64,000 nucleotides of DNA from Parerythrobacter_A sp963838735 (GTDB taxonomy: Bacteria; Pseudomonadota; Alphaproteobacteria; Sphingomonadales; Sphingomonadaceae). This document shows positions 45,481 through 55,003 of the stretch, piece by piece (position 1 is the stretch's first letter; each line of letters starts with the position of its first letter). The position numbers and the translations under genes were made by a program. Under the pieces are notes generated by a model. It did not search any database. It saw only the letters and a list, made by a program, of their open reading frames with translations, and was not told the DNA's origin. The DNA lies in assembly GCA_963838735.1 (NCBI GenBank), contig CAWISG010000004.1:248001-312000 (forward strand), read 5' to 3'.

Positions 45481-46074
45481 ATGACAAACACAATCAAAAC
45501 ACTAATACTTGCCGTCACGGCCCTGCCCCTCGCCGCGTGCGCCACCCCCTATACCGGACCGGTGGAGGTGACTCGCTTTGTCGCCGATGATTTTGCTACC
45601 GCGACCACAATTGGCACCAGAGTGAACCGGGATGCGGAAGGCGGGCTACCTGGCTCACCTTACGAGCAGGCGGTGGCAGACGAACTGTCACGTCTGTCGT
45701 ATCTCGTGAATCCAGCAAATACTGCGCGGCAATCTGCCGATATCCGAGTGGCACGCTACCGCGTGGATAAAGCCGGACGACGCTCGCCGGTCAGCGTGGG
45801 GGTCGGTGGTGGTACGGGCACGTTCGGCTCTGGTGTAGGCCTTGGCGTCGGGATCAATCTGGGTGGCGGTGCCAAACCGCGCGAGCTGACCGAGCTATCG
45901 GTTAGAATAAGCGGCGCAAACAACACGACGCTGTGGGAGGGACGCGCCGAGATGGTGACCAGCACCGATGCTGCGCTCGGCAATCCGGCAGCGAATGCGC
46001 GGGCGCTGGCCAGGGCGCTTTTCTCAGGCTTTCCCGGTAATAATGGGGAGACAATACAGGTCGATGCACAATGA
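45481..46074 (+). CDS. DUF4136-like lipoprotein
   Basis: 197 aa, starting ATG 45481. Lipobox LAAC after a short hydrophobic segment. The DUF4136-like body has PVEVTRFVADDF, AVADELSRLSYLV, a glycine-rich centre (SVGVGGGTGTFGSGVGLGVG), LWEGRAEMVTS and the closing FPGNNGETIQV. It shares lipobox, closing motif and overall plan with the gene at 19585. It overlaps the downstream M14 peptidase by four bases (ATGA). Confidence 0.75.
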   Translation: MTNTIKTLILAVTALPLAACATPYTGPVEVTRFVADDFATATTIGTRVNRDAEGGLPGSPYEQAVADELSRLSYLVNPANTARQSADIRVARYRVDKAGRRSPVSVGVGGGTGTFGSGVGLGVGINLGGGAKPRELTELSVRISGANNTTLWEGRAEMVTSTDAALGNPAANARALARALFSGFPGNNGETIQVDAQ

Positions 46075-47246
46075 GTGGTCCCATGAATGGCCACATCGGC
46101 GATATCGCCATAGATGCCGTCTTCGACAGCGGTAACATCGACGTTCTGGCGACAGACGGTGCAGCCGCCCGGCTAACCATTCGGCCCGATGCAAAGGCGG
46201 ATTTTGCGCAGTGGTTTCATTTCCGCGTGTCGGGCATGGCGGGGCGCACGGTCGAACTGGCGCTTACCGGTCTTGAAAACTCCGCCTATCCCGGCGGCTG
46301 GCCCGATTATAATTGCCGCGTCAGCGAAGATCGCGATTTCTGGGGTGTGGCCGATAGTTCGTATGACAAAGATGCAGATGGCGGCACACTAACCATCCGC
46401 TACACTGCCGCCAGCGATATTGCGTGGTTCGCTTACTTCGCGCCGTATTCGATGGAACGGCATCATGATCTGGTGTCGGAAACAGCCAGTGCGGAAGGTG
46501 TATCGCACCGTACGCTGGCGACGACTTACGAGGGTCAACCGGTCGATTGCCTGACCTTCGGCGAAGGCCCGACGCAGGTCTGGCTGATCGCGCGCCAGCA
46601 TCCGGGCGAAACGCAGGCCGAATGGTGGATGGAAGGTATGCTGGCGGCGATGACCGACCCGGCCAATTCCGTCGCCCGCGCCCTGCGCCGGCAATGCACG
46701 TTCCATGTCGTGCCCAACTGCAACCCGGACGGATCGCGCAAGGGCCATTTGCGCACCAATACGGTTGGTGCGAACCTCAACCGCGAGTGGGCGGAACCGA
46801 CCGCGGAACGCTCGCCCGAAGTGCTGGGCATCCGCAATGCAATGGACGCCAGCGGCGTCGATTTCTGCATGGATGTGCATGGCGACGAGGCAATCCCGGC
46901 AGTATTCCTTGCCGGGTACGAAGGCATCCCGGATCTGACCGACGCGCATCTTGCGGGTTACAACCGTTACGAGGCGCTGCTCGAACGCCGCACACCCGAT
47001 TTCCAAACGGAAAAGGGGTATCCCAAAGCGGCAGCTGGCAAGGCGAATCTGTCGATGTCCACCACGCAAATCGCGCACCGGTTCAAAGCGACCGCGATGA
47101 CATTGGAAATGCCCTACAAAGACCATGACGACTGCCCCGACGCCGCGCAAAACTGGTCGCCCGAGCGCTGTATGCGACTGGGCGAGGATTGCATGGGTGC
47201 GCTGCTCGAATGGCTTGAAACAGCCGATCAAACAAAAAGCGCCTAA
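46071..47246 (+). CDS. M14-family zinc carboxypeptidase, cytosolic-carboxypeptidase-like
   Basis: 391 aa. An N-terminal beta-sandwich domain (about 1-130, ending YFAPYSMERHHDL) precedes the catalytic domain. The zinc motif is ARQHPGETQAEWWMEG (H-x2-E), the third ligand is the His of DVHGDE, and the general base is the Glu of LEMPYKD; NREW and PNCNPDG provide the substrate-side Arg/Asn. This order is that of bacterial relatives of the AGBL/CCP deglutamylases. The substrate is unknown. It is coupled to the lipoprotein gene. Confidence 0.88.
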   Translation: MSGPMNGHIGDIAIDAVFDSGNIDVLATDGAAARLTIRPDAKADFAQWFHFRVSGMAGRTVELALTGLENSAYPGGWPDYNCRVSEDRDFWGVADSSYDKDADGGTLTIRYTAASDIAWFAYFAPYSMERHHDLVSETASAEGVSHRTLATTYEGQPVDCLTFGEGPTQVWLIARQHPGETQAEWWMEGMLAAMTDPANSVARALRRQCTFHVVPNCNPDGSRKGHLRTNTVGANLNREWAEPTAERSPEVLGIRNAMDASGVDFCMDVHGDEAIPAVFLAGYEGIPDLTDAHLAGYNRYEALLERRTPDFQTEKGYPKAAAGKANLSMSTTQIAHRFKATAMTLEMPYKDHDDCPDAAQNWSPERCMRLGEDCMGALLEWLETADQTKSA

Positions 47247-47653
47247 AGGCTGGCGGGCCCAAATGCCTTGGGCAGCAATACGCTTAGCAATACGTGTTCC
47301 GTATCGTCGGGGCCAATACACAAGACCAACGGGTCTGTCCCGCCTAGCTGTGCCAGCTCGGACAGCACCTGGCGACAGCGACCGCACGGGGTGATCGGCA
47401 CATCGGTTTTTGCGCCATATACCGCAACACCGACAAGTCCGCCACGCACGCCATTGCCCATCGCCTTCGCAACCGCCACGGTTTCGGCGCATAGCGTCAT
47501 ACCGTAGCTTGCATTTTCGATATTGGTGCCGGTGACGACCGAACCATCGGCGAAGACAAGCGCCGCGCCGACAGGGAAGCTGGAGTAGGGCGAATAGCTA
47601 TACCGAGCGGCATTGCGAGCGGCGTCGCAGAGCGCCTTTTCGTCAAAGCTCAT
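47243..47653 (-). CDS. cdd: Cytidine deaminase
   Basis: 136 aa, the homotetrameric short form. The zinc site is C-A-E in MTLCAETVAVAKAMGNG with PCGRCRQVLSEL; YSPYSSFPVGAALVFADG and GTNIENASYG are substrate segments. It deaminates cytidine and deoxycytidine. It overlaps the GH25-like gene by four bases. Confidence 0.95.
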   Translation of the reverse strand: MSFDEKALCDAARNAARYSYSPYSSFPVGAALVFADGSVVTGTNIENASYGMTLCAETVAVAKAMGNGVRGGLVGVAVYGAKTDVPITPCGRCRQVLSELAQLGGTDPLVLCIGPDDTEHVLLSVLLPKAFGPASL

Positions 47654-48357
47654 GGCTGCACCACCACCCAGCCAACCGGAGCCTCGGCCGCATCAGTCGC
47701 CAATGCTTCGTTCGCAGTCCATAACAGCCAGGGCCGGCCCGCATATGTCGGCGCAAGTCTGGTTCGCGTCACCCACAGGCTGCGCTCGATCCGGGCAGCG
47801 AAGGGATAACGGCGATCAAATTCCGGCGCGATCTTCAGGATCACCGGACGTTCCGCATGGATCTCCATCTGGTTTGCGAGTGTCATCAGCTCGCTTTGCA
47901 CCATAGCATCGCTAACGTCATCGCCCTCGCAGCTATCGGTCGTCATCTCCAGAGAAAGCGCGGGCGGCAGCATGTCCGCGCTGCGCGGCACGGAGGTGAC
48001 GAAATTGGCGGACTGGCTGTCCGCTGGACGGCACGGGTCGAACCGGTGAACCGCGCCCACCTGCAAGCCAGCCAATATCGCCTGCTTGCGCTGCGCCGTA
48101 AAGGCGGTGTTGCGTCGGGCATCTCCGCCGCTGGTTTCGATATAGGCAAACCCTGCGCCCTGCGCGGCCAGTGCGGCGAATTGCACCGGGCCACTATTGC
48201 CGCTCACCAACACACCCTGGTCGGGATATTCGCTTTCCGGCGGCGTCCAGTGCTGCATGTCCCACCATAGCCAGCCGCCCGCAAGAAGCGCCGCCAGCAA
48301 TAGCGCCGCCGCAATGCGCCACAGCCAGGCTCGGCGCGGATTTGCCGTGCGTCCCAC
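47650..48357 (-). CDS. GH25-like lysozyme-family protein, membrane-anchored
   Basis: 235 aa from GTG 48357. One N-terminal membrane segment (AWLWRIAAALLLAALLAGGWLWW) is followed by a short barrel-like domain: GVLVSGNSGPVQFAALAAQGAGFAYIETSGG, VGAVHRFDPCRP and SLEMTTDSCEGD. The placement fits GH25 muramidases, though the first strand lacks the usual Asp (GVLVSGNSG in place of GxDvSxxqG), so activity is uncertain. It precedes cdd by overlapping frames. Confidence 0.65.
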   Translation of the reverse strand: MGRTANPRRAWLWRIAAALLLAALLAGGWLWWDMQHWTPPESEYPDQGVLVSGNSGPVQFAALAAQGAGFAYIETSGGDARRNTAFTAQRKQAILAGLQVGAVHRFDPCRPADSQSANFVTSVPRSADMLPPALSLEMTTDSCEGDDVSDAMVQSELMTLANQMEIHAERPVILKIAPEFDRRYPFAARIERSLWVTRTRLAPTYAGRPWLLWTANEALATDAAEAPVGWVVVQP

Positions 48358-48374
48358 CTGTCAGCCCCCCGCCG

Positions 48375-48881
48375 TCAACCCTTGATATGCAGCACGCAGA
48401 TCAGCGTGAATAGCCGCCGAGCGGTGGCGAAATCGGTTTCGATCTTGCCCGCCAGCCGTTCCATCAGCAACTCAGCCGCCGTGTTGTGAATGCCGCGCCG
48501 CGCCATGTCGATCGTCTCGATTTCCGCCGGCGTCGCCTTGCGGATCGCCTGGTAATATGAATCGCAAATCGCGAAGTAGTCTCGGATCGGTCGCCGGAAC
48601 CGCGCCATGCCAAGCACCAGAGTTTCCAGCATGGCATCTTCGGCCTGATGTGCGGCAATCGCCAGCGCCAACCGCGCGTCGACTACGGCCAAATGCAGCG
48701 CGTATGGCCCGTGATGCCCCTTCGCCACGGCCCGCAGCGGCTTGAACATGTTGTCCTCGATCAGATCGTAAATCGCGACCCGGCGCTCCTGCTCGATATC
48801 GGCATTGCGCCAGAGGATCGTCTCGTCATCCAGCGTAACATTCGCGATTCGGTAATTCTGTGTGGGATCGGGCGCGGACAT
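48375..48881 (-). CDS. UPF0262 family protein
   Basis: 168 aa from ATG 48881. The family pattern is IANVTLDDETILWRNADIEQERRVAIYDLIEDN, PYALHLAVVDARLALAIA, and FRRPIRDYFAICDSYYQAIRKATP. It is soluble and alpha-helical with unknown function, conserved among alphaproteobacteria. It is divergent from dnaB. Confidence 0.85.
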   Translation of the reverse strand: MSAPDPTQNYRIANVTLDDETILWRNADIEQERRVAIYDLIEDNMFKPLRAVAKGHHGPYALHLAVVDARLALAIAAHQAEDAMLETLVLGMARFRRPIRDYFAICDSYYQAIRKATPAEIETIDMARRGIHNTAAELLMERLAGKIETDFATARRLFTLICVLHIKG

Positions 48882-49012
48882 GGTTGGTGCAGCGTGTTGC
48901 AAAGGGGGGCGGTGTCGGCAAGCATTTCGCGAATTTTCCACCGGCTGTCCCGATTGCTGTGCAGGATGATTGGTCTTGCGCCTTGCCCTCCCCCCCTCCC
49001 CCGTCGAAAGAC

Positions 49013-50542
49013 ATGACGATGGACAATACTAATACAATGACCCGTACAGACGCTGCTTCCGGCGCTGGCGATAACGCAGCCACGACGCTGCCGAACAATA
49101 TCGAAGCCGAGGCCGCGTTTCTGGGTGCGGTGCTGATCGACAATCGTGTGATTGAGGAGTTGCCGCTTGCCATCCGGCCCGAACATTTCTTCGAACCTGT
49201 TCACCAACGCATCTACGACCGCATCCTGACGCTTGTGGACCGCAACGCGGTGGTCACCCCGGTCACGCTAAAACCCTATTTCGACAGCGACGAGGCGCTG
49301 AGAACACTGGGCGGTGTCAGCTATCTGGCGCGCCTGACCGCCGACGGACAGGGCTTACTTGCCCCGCGCGAATTAAGCCGCCAGATTTACGACCTCGCCC
49401 TGTTGCGAGAACTGGTCAGCGTGGGCCGCCATCTGGTCGAAGGCGCGCTCGACACCTCGCAAGATGTGGACCCGAGCATCCAGGTGGAGGAAGCGGAAAA
49501 GGCACTGATGGAAGTCAGCGAGGGCACCATGGCCGGGGCCGAAGTCACCAGCTTCAGAACCGCATCAATGACGGCATTGGGCATGGTTGAAAAAGCCATG
49601 AATTCAGGCGGCGGCCTGTCGGGCACGACGACAGGTCTGCCTTCCATCGACGACAAGACGGCAGGCCTGCACGAATCTGACCTCATCATCCTCGCCGGAC
49701 GTCCCGGCATGGGGAAAACCTCGCTCGCAACCAATATCGCGTTCAACTGCGCCGAGGAACATTTGAACTGGCAGCGCGACGGGGGTGAATTTAATTACGG
49801 CGCGCCAGTTGCATTCTTCAGCCTGGAAATGAGCGCCGACCAGCTTGCCACCCGCATCCTTGCAGAACAAGCCGAGATCAGCAGCGAAAACCTGCGTTCG
49901 GGCAAGAACATCACCAACGACGCCTTCCAGAACCTGTCGCGCGCCAGCCAGCGCCTCGCCGAACTGCCGCTTTATATCGACGACACACCCGCCCTTACCA
50001 TCGGCGCGCTGCGCACGCGCGCGCGGCGGTTGAAGCGGCGGCACGATATCGGCTTGATCGTGGTCGATTACCTCCAGCTGTTGCAAGGATCGGGCCGTGC
50101 TAACGACAACCGCGTGAACGAAATATCTGAGATCAGCCGCGGCCTGAAGACACTGGCCAAGGAACTGAGCGTGCCGGTCATCGCGCTGTCGCAGCTGAGC
50201 CGAGCGGTTGAGCAGCGAGAGGACAAGCGTCCGATGCTGTCGGACCTGCGCGAATCGGGCTCCATCGAGCAGGATGCCGATATGGTGTGGTTCATTTTCC
50301 GCGCGGATTATTACCACGAAGCGATACGCCCCGACCCGCCGACCGATTCCAGCAGCGAAGCGGATCAGGAGAAATATCGTGTATGGGAGGACCGCTATCT
50401 GGAGTTAAAAAATCGCGCGACGCTGATCGTGGCCAAGCAGCGGCACGGCTCGACCGGCAATGTGCCGCTGCATTTTCAGAGCGAGATCACCAAGTTCACC
50501 TCGCCCAGCAAAAAGGATTATTCGGAGTGGGGCTACGACTGA
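49013..50542 (+). CDS. dnaB: Replicative DNA helicase DnaB
   Basis: 509 aa from ATG 49013 after GAAAG. The N-terminal domain has NNIEAEAAFLGAVLIDNRVIEELP. The RecA-like motor has Walker A LAGRPGMGKTSLA, the H2 segment APVAFFSLEMSADQLA, LIVVDYLQL as Walker B, PVIALSQLSRAVEQR, and a late RHGSTGNVPLHF. The hexamer unwinds DNA at the fork. A further in-frame ATG occurs at 49019. Confidence 0.96.
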   Translation: MTMDNTNTMTRTDAASGAGDNAATTLPNNIEAEAAFLGAVLIDNRVIEELPLAIRPEHFFEPVHQRIYDRILTLVDRNAVVTPVTLKPYFDSDEALRTLGGVSYLARLTADGQGLLAPRELSRQIYDLALLRELVSVGRHLVEGALDTSQDVDPSIQVEEAEKALMEVSEGTMAGAEVTSFRTASMTALGMVEKAMNSGGGLSGTTTGLPSIDDKTAGLHESDLIILAGRPGMGKTSLATNIAFNCAEEHLNWQRDGGEFNYGAPVAFFSLEMSADQLATRILAEQAEISSENLRSGKNITNDAFQNLSRASQRLAELPLYIDDTPALTIGALRTRARRLKRRHDIGLIVVDYLQLLQGSGRANDNRVNEISEISRGLKTLAKELSVPVIALSQLSRAVEQREDKRPMLSDLRESGSIEQDADMVWFIFRADYYHEAIRPDPPTDSSSEADQEKYRVWEDRYLELKNRATLIVAKQRHGSTGNVPLHFQSEITKFTSPSKKDYSEWGYD

Positions 50543-50639
50543 CGGAGCCGCTCGGAGGCTGAGCCAAACCTTGACTCCGGCACCCCTCGCGCATAGCTAG
50601 CCGCCTTCACGAAAATTTCTGCATTGATCGGAGTGCTTC

Positions 50640-50984
50640 ATGGCACGCGTTACCGTCGAAGATTGCGTCGACAAGGTTCCCAACCGTTTCGACCTCGTCC
50701 TGCTCGCCGCACAGCGTGCGCGCGAAATTTCGGGTGGTGCTGAAATGACGGTTGAAAAAGACCGCGACAAGAACCCGGTCATCGCTCTGCGCGAAATTGC
50801 CGAGCAGACGGTGAAGCCCAAGGAACTGCACGAGGCGGTCGTCACCAATCTGCAGAAAATCCTGCCCGACGATGAGGACGAAGCGGATGAAATCGCCTCG
50901 CTCAGCCAGTCAGCTGAGGCTCTGCGTATCACCGCGTCGGCCCCCGCACGTTCGACCTCGATCGGCTCCGATTACGACGGCTGA
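50640..50984 (+). CDS. rpoZ: DNA-directed RNA polymerase subunit omega
   Basis: 114 aa: MARVTVEDCVDKVPNRFDLVLLAAQRAREISGG with NPVIALREIAEQTVKP, the standard alphaproteobacterial omega. The acidic tail (DDEDEADEIA) is of the usual length. It supports assembly of RNA polymerase. A strong terminator follows. No relA/spoT gene is next to it here. Confidence 0.95.
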   Translation: MARVTVEDCVDKVPNRFDLVLLAAQRAREISGGAEMTVEKDRDKNPVIALREIAEQTVKPKELHEAVVTNLQKILPDDEDEADEIASLSQSAEALRITASAPARSTSIGSDYDG

Positions 50985-51004
50985 TCGACGTTTGCGCGCG
51001 CATG

Positions 51005-51037
51005 AAAAAGGCCGCTCCATCCGGGGCGGCCTTTTTC
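51005..51037 (+). terminator. Rho-independent terminator after rpoZ
   Basis: AAAAAGGCCGC and GCGGCCTTTTT form a stem around TCCATCCGGG with a T-run; it also faces the convergent DUF3072 gene. Confidence 0.88.
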
Positions 51038-51055
51038 GTTTCAAGGTCGGACGGG

Positions 51056-51289
51056 TTACTGCCCGCGCCCGGTTTCTTCCTGCAAGTCGTCGATCATCTT
51101 GCTGGCTTCGGCCTTGGTCAGATCGGTATTGTACTGGTCCGCCTTGCCTGCTTCCTCGCACAGCGTCTTGAGATAGCTGGCCTGTGCGCCGGTCATCTTC
51201 TCGTCACCCGTGGTCCAGTTGTCAGGGTCTTTCACTGCATTGCCGGCGGGATCGGTCTTTGGTGTATTGGTTGGGTTCGGGGCAGTCAT
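51056..51289 (-). CDS. DUF3072 domain protein
   Basis: 77 aa from ATG 51289, preceded by AAAGGAGA. The C-terminal motif MTGAQASYLKTLCEEAGKADQ then LTKAEASKMIDDLQEETGRG matches the DUF3072 pattern of a short SAP-like helical unit. The N-terminus is Pro/Thr/Asn-rich. No function is known. It is divergent from the DUF3667 gene. Confidence 0.85.
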   Translation of the reverse strand: MTAPNPTNTPKTDPAGNAVKDPDNWTTGDEKMTGAQASYLKTLCEEAGKADQYNTDLTKAEASKMIDDLQEETGRGQ

Positions 51290-51393
51290 GATGGTAATCT
51301 CCTTTCCCCACCCAACGCCCGCGTTCCCGTAGTGTTCCGGCTCGACGGATGCCTGCAACAAACGCTATGCCAACTGCCGGACGGAGAGGGCGC

Positions 51394-52476
51394 ATGAGCG
51401 ATTTGCCGGAAATCGGAAGCGGGCTGGTCACCGGCGCGATGGCGGGTGCCGCCTCCGAACCCGAAGCGTCCGGCCCGCAATCACCGACACCAGAAAAACG
51501 CACGACCGGGGCGTGCTGCCTGAATTGCGGTGCCACCCTGACCGGGCCGTTTTGCGCGGCGTGCGGACAGGCTGCGCATGTCCATCGCAGCCTTGGCGGT
51601 TTCCTGCACGACCTGTTGCATGGCGTGGTGCATTTCGAAGGCAAGCTGTGGCGAACCCTGCCGATGCTGCTGTGGCATCCGGGGCGAATGACCCGCGCCT
51701 ACATCGACGGCAAGCGCGCGCGGTATGTCAGCCCCATCGCGTTCTTCCTGTTCGTGGTATTTGTCAGCTTCGCGCTGTTCAACATATCGGGTGCTGGGAA
51801 AGGCTTGCTGGGCGACGCGCCGCAGATCGAGGTCGATGGCGCCGCAGAAGCACAGGCATCTTTGACCGACGCTTTCGCGGATGCGCGACGCGATCTCGCC
51901 AGTGCCCGCGCTAACGACGACGCGGAAGCGATTGCGACAGCAACCGAAAGGCTGACCGAGCTGGAGCAAGGCCGGGTCGTTTTTGATGCGATCTCCGGTG
52001 AAGCGGATAATCCGCCCGAAAGACAGATGGTGGCGAATACAGCTGGACCGCAGAACGCCTTTGTCGCGGCATTGAAACTGGCGCGCGCCAATCCGCAGCT
52101 GCTGTTCTACAAACTGCAGACCAATGCCTACAAGTTTTTCTGGCTCCTGATACCGCTCAGCGTACCGTTCGTGTGGCTGCTGTTTCCGTTCAGCCGCCGG
52201 TTCCGGATGTACGACCATACGGTCTTCGTGACCTATTCCATCGCAACCATGCTGGCGCTGGTGGCTGTTGCGGGCATCTTAACTTGGCTGGGTGCTTCGG
52301 TAGTCGCCGTGCTGCTGCTGGTGTTCTACCCGCCGCTGCATATCTATCGCCACGTGCGCGGCACCTATCGCACCAGCGAATTGGGTGCGGTCTGTCGCAC
52401 CATCCTGCTGCTGCATTTTGCGCTGGCTGCCATCATCGCCTTTGCCGTTCTCCTGACCGCGATGGCTGGGAGCTAG
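51394..52476 (+). CDS. DUF3667 zinc-ribbon membrane protein
   Basis: 360 aa from ATG 51394 after GGAGAGG. A zinc ribbon (CCLNCGATLTGPFCAACGQ) precedes LLHGVVHFEGKLWRTL and the first membrane segment (ISPIAFFLFVVFVSFALF-like). The middle is a soluble Ala/Glu/Asp-rich region, then two or three more membrane helices (WLLIPLSVPFVWLLF, ATMLALVAVAGILTWLG, LLLHFALAAIIAFAVLL). The domain is of unknown function. Confidence 0.85.
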   Translation: MSDLPEIGSGLVTGAMAGAASEPEASGPQSPTPEKRTTGACCLNCGATLTGPFCAACGQAAHVHRSLGGFLHDLLHGVVHFEGKLWRTLPMLLWHPGRMTRAYIDGKRARYVSPIAFFLFVVFVSFALFNISGAGKGLLGDAPQIEVDGAAEAQASLTDAFADARRDLASARANDDAEAIATATERLTELEQGRVVFDAISGEADNPPERQMVANTAGPQNAFVAALKLARANPQLLFYKLQTNAYKFFWLLIPLSVPFVWLLFPFSRRFRMYDHTVFVTYSIATMLALVAVAGILTWLGASVVAVLLLVFYPPLHIYRHVRGTYRTSELGAVCRTILLLHFALAAIIAFAVLLTAMAGS

Positions 52477-52504
52477 GTATACAGACCGACTACGGCTTTT
52501 GATC

Positions 52505-52783
52505 TCAATCGGTACCGTCCAGTGTTCCGTCGCCCTGGTCGGGATCGACACGTTCGTCTTCAGAAAGTTCCTGGCTAAGCGCCTCGGCACCGTCGCTGAC
52601 GCTGTCGGCCGCGTCGATCGCACCTTCGCGCACTGCGTTCTCGACGACCTCGGCATTCTCCTCGGTATCGGCGATGGCGCGGTCGAGCGTTTCGGCAGTA
52701 TTGTCCTGCGTCTGTTCCGAACACGCGGCCAACGCGAACAGTGCCGCTGCAGCCAATACCGTCTTGGCAGTCATTGCAATCAT
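52505..52783 (-). CDS. Small acidic lipoprotein
   Basis: 92 aa from ATG 52783, preceded by AAAAGGAGAT. Signal peptide with lipobox LAAC. The mature part is very acidic (ETLDRAIADTEENAEVVENAVREGAIDAADSVSDGAEALSQELSEDE), probably a helical, coiled-coil-prone segment. No family recognised. It lies just downstream of ftsH on the same strand, 32 bases after its stop. Confidence 0.7.
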   Translation of the reverse strand: MIAMTAKTVLAAAALFALAACSEQTQDNTAETLDRAIADTEENAEVVENAVREGAIDAADSVSDGAEALSQELSEDERVDPDQGDGTLDGTD

Positions 52784-52815
52784 CGTAATCTCCTTTTGAA
52801 GGTGTATCTGTCGCG

Positions 52816-54786
52816 TTACGCACCCTGCGGCGATGCACCCGGACCGGGACCGAACTTCTTGCCGGCTTTGGGAATAGCGGAACCGACGCCCGGCTTCACC
52901 TTGACGATAGCGGCCGGTTCGTCCGGACGGTCCAGCTTGCCACTGTCAAGCAGTGTCTTGATCTCGTCACCCGTCAGCGTTTCGTATTCCAGCATGGCCT
53001 GCGCCAGCAGATGCAACTTGTCTTCCTGCGTCTTGAGCACCTCGGTCGCGCGCTCATGCGCGTTTTCGACCAGCCGCTTGATCTCGGCATCGATCAGCTT
53101 GTTGGTCTCTCCCGACCCCATCGTGCGGGCGGACTGGCCCATGCCGAGATAGCCTTCTTGCTGTTCCTCGTATTGCAGCGGACCCAACTTGTCCGACATG
53201 CCCCATTTGGTAACCATGTTACGCGCCAGGCTGGTTGCGTACTGGATGTCCGAAGAAGCCCCGCTCGATACCTTGTCATGCCCGAAGATCAGCTCTTCCG
53301 CCACACGCCCACCCATGCTGACGGCAAGATCGGCATGCATCTTGTCACGGTGGTAGGAGTAGTTGTCGCGTTCGGGCAGACGCATTACCATGCCCAGTGC
53401 ACGACCGCGCGGGATGATCGTGGCCTTATGGATGGGATCGGATGCCGGCTCGTTGATCGAAACGAGGGCATGGCCCGCCTCGTGATACGCCGTCATCTTC
53501 TTCTCGTCGTCGGTCATGACCATGCTGCGGCGTTCGCTGCCCATCATCACCTTGTCCTTTGCATCCTCGAACTCTTGCATCGCCACCAGCCGCTTGTTGC
53601 GACGCGCGGCCAACAGGGCGGCTTCGTTGACGAGGTTGGCAAGATCGGCACCCGAAAATCCGGGCGTGCCGCGCGCAATGGTGCGACTGTTCACGTCAGG
53701 CGCCAGCGGCACCTTCTTCATGTGAACAGCCAAGATTTTCTCGCGCCCGTCGATATCGGGAATTGGCACCACGACCTGCCGGTCGAACCGGCCCGGACGC
53801 AGCAGCGCGGGGTCGAGCACGTCGGGACGGTTGGTGGCGGCGATGATAATGATGCCTTCGTTCGCCTCGAACCCGTCCATCTCGACCAGAAGCTGGTTCA
53901 ACGTCTGCTCGCGTTCGTCGTTAGAATTGCCCAAACCGCCGCCACGGCTGCGACCCACTGCGTCGATCTCGTCGATGAAGACGATGCACGGCGCATTCTT
54001 CTTGGCCTGCTCGAACATGTCGCGCACGCGGCTGGCACCGACGCCCACGAACATCTCAACGAAATCGGAGCCGGAAATGGTGAAGAACGGCACCCCCGCC
54101 TCGCCCGCAATTGCGCGCGCAAGCAGCGTCTTGCCGGTACCCGGCGAACCGACCAGCAGCGCACCTTTGGGGATTTGTCCGCCCAGCTTGCTGAACCGTT
54201 GCGGGTCTTTCAGAAACTCGACGATTTCCTCCAGCTCTTCGCGCGCTTCGTCGATACCCGCCACATCGTTGAACGTCACGCGCCCCTGTTTCTCGGTCAG
54301 CATCTTGGCTTTCGATTTGCCGAAGCCCATCGCCCCGCCCGCGCCGCCGCCTTTCTGCACCTGACGCAGCGCGAAGAACGCGATGCCGAGGATCAACAGG
54401 AACGGCAGCGACTGGATCAGGATCAGCAGAAGCGGGTTCATCGTCTCGCGCGCAGCACCGGTATAGCGCACATCCTGCTGCTCCAGCAGGCGCGGCAACT
54501 CGGTGTCGCCCTGAACGGGTACGGTCGTGAAACCGGTCTTGTCGGTATAGATGCCGGTGATCTTGTCCGGACCGATCTGTACCTGCTCGACCTCGCCAGC
54601 GGCAACCTTGGCGCGGAAGGTGGAATATTCGACTTCGGCACCCGGGCTGGACCCGGCATTGCCAAACATTGTGGCAACCAGCACCAGCGCCATGAAAATG
54701 CCACCCCACAGCATAAGGCTCTTCACCCACGGGTTCGGGCCCTGGGGTTGCGGGTCGCGATTGTCCGGATTGCGGTCTTCGTCCAT
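52816..54786 (-). CDS. ftsH: ATP-dependent zinc metalloprotease FtsH
   Basis: 656 aa from ATG 54786. Two membrane segments (SLMLWGGIFMALVLVATMF and LLLILIQSLPFLLILGIAFFAL) flank a periplasmic domain. The AAA+ core has Walker A VGSPGTGKTLLARA and the FVEMFVGVGASRVRDMFEQAKK pore-loop region. The protease site is HEAGH at residues 435-439. The C-terminal tail is Pro/Gly-rich. FtsH degrades damaged membrane proteins and short-lived regulators such as LpxC and sigma-32. Confidence 0.96.
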   Translation of the reverse strand: MDEDRNPDNRDPQPQGPNPWVKSLMLWGGIFMALVLVATMFGNAGSSPGAEVEYSTFRAKVAAGEVEQVQIGPDKITGIYTDKTGFTTVPVQGDTELPRLLEQQDVRYTGAARETMNPLLLILIQSLPFLLILGIAFFALRQVQKGGGAGGAMGFGKSKAKMLTEKQGRVTFNDVAGIDEAREELEEIVEFLKDPQRFSKLGGQIPKGALLVGSPGTGKTLLARAIAGEAGVPFFTISGSDFVEMFVGVGASRVRDMFEQAKKNAPCIVFIDEIDAVGRSRGGGLGNSNDEREQTLNQLLVEMDGFEANEGIIIIAATNRPDVLDPALLRPGRFDRQVVVPIPDIDGREKILAVHMKKVPLAPDVNSRTIARGTPGFSGADLANLVNEAALLAARRNKRLVAMQEFEDAKDKVMMGSERRSMVMTDDEKKMTAYHEAGHALVSINEPASDPIHKATIIPRGRALGMVMRLPERDNYSYHRDKMHADLAVSMGGRVAEELIFGHDKVSSGASSDIQYATSLARNMVTKWGMSDKLGPLQYEEQQEGYLGMGQSARTMGSGETNKLIDAEIKRLVENAHERATEVLKTQEDKLHLLAQAMLEYETLTGDEIKTLLDSGKLDRPDEPAAIVKVKPGVGSAIPKAGKKFGPGPGASPQGA

Positions 54787-55003
54787 CGGGTAGGTCTTTC
54801 TGCCAGCGTATCGTGCATCATGTAAGCACACGGAAATGAATGGCAAGTTGCGGCGGTCGCGGTTTGCCTGTGCCTATCGGCACGCGCCTATCGAAACATC
54901 GCAACCTGATTGGTGATCGCGGGCAGTGTGCCTTCCTTCGACCGGATGTTTACGCCGTCGCCTTGCGGCTTGAATGCGAGCGATGCATCCGGTGTTTATC
55001 GAA

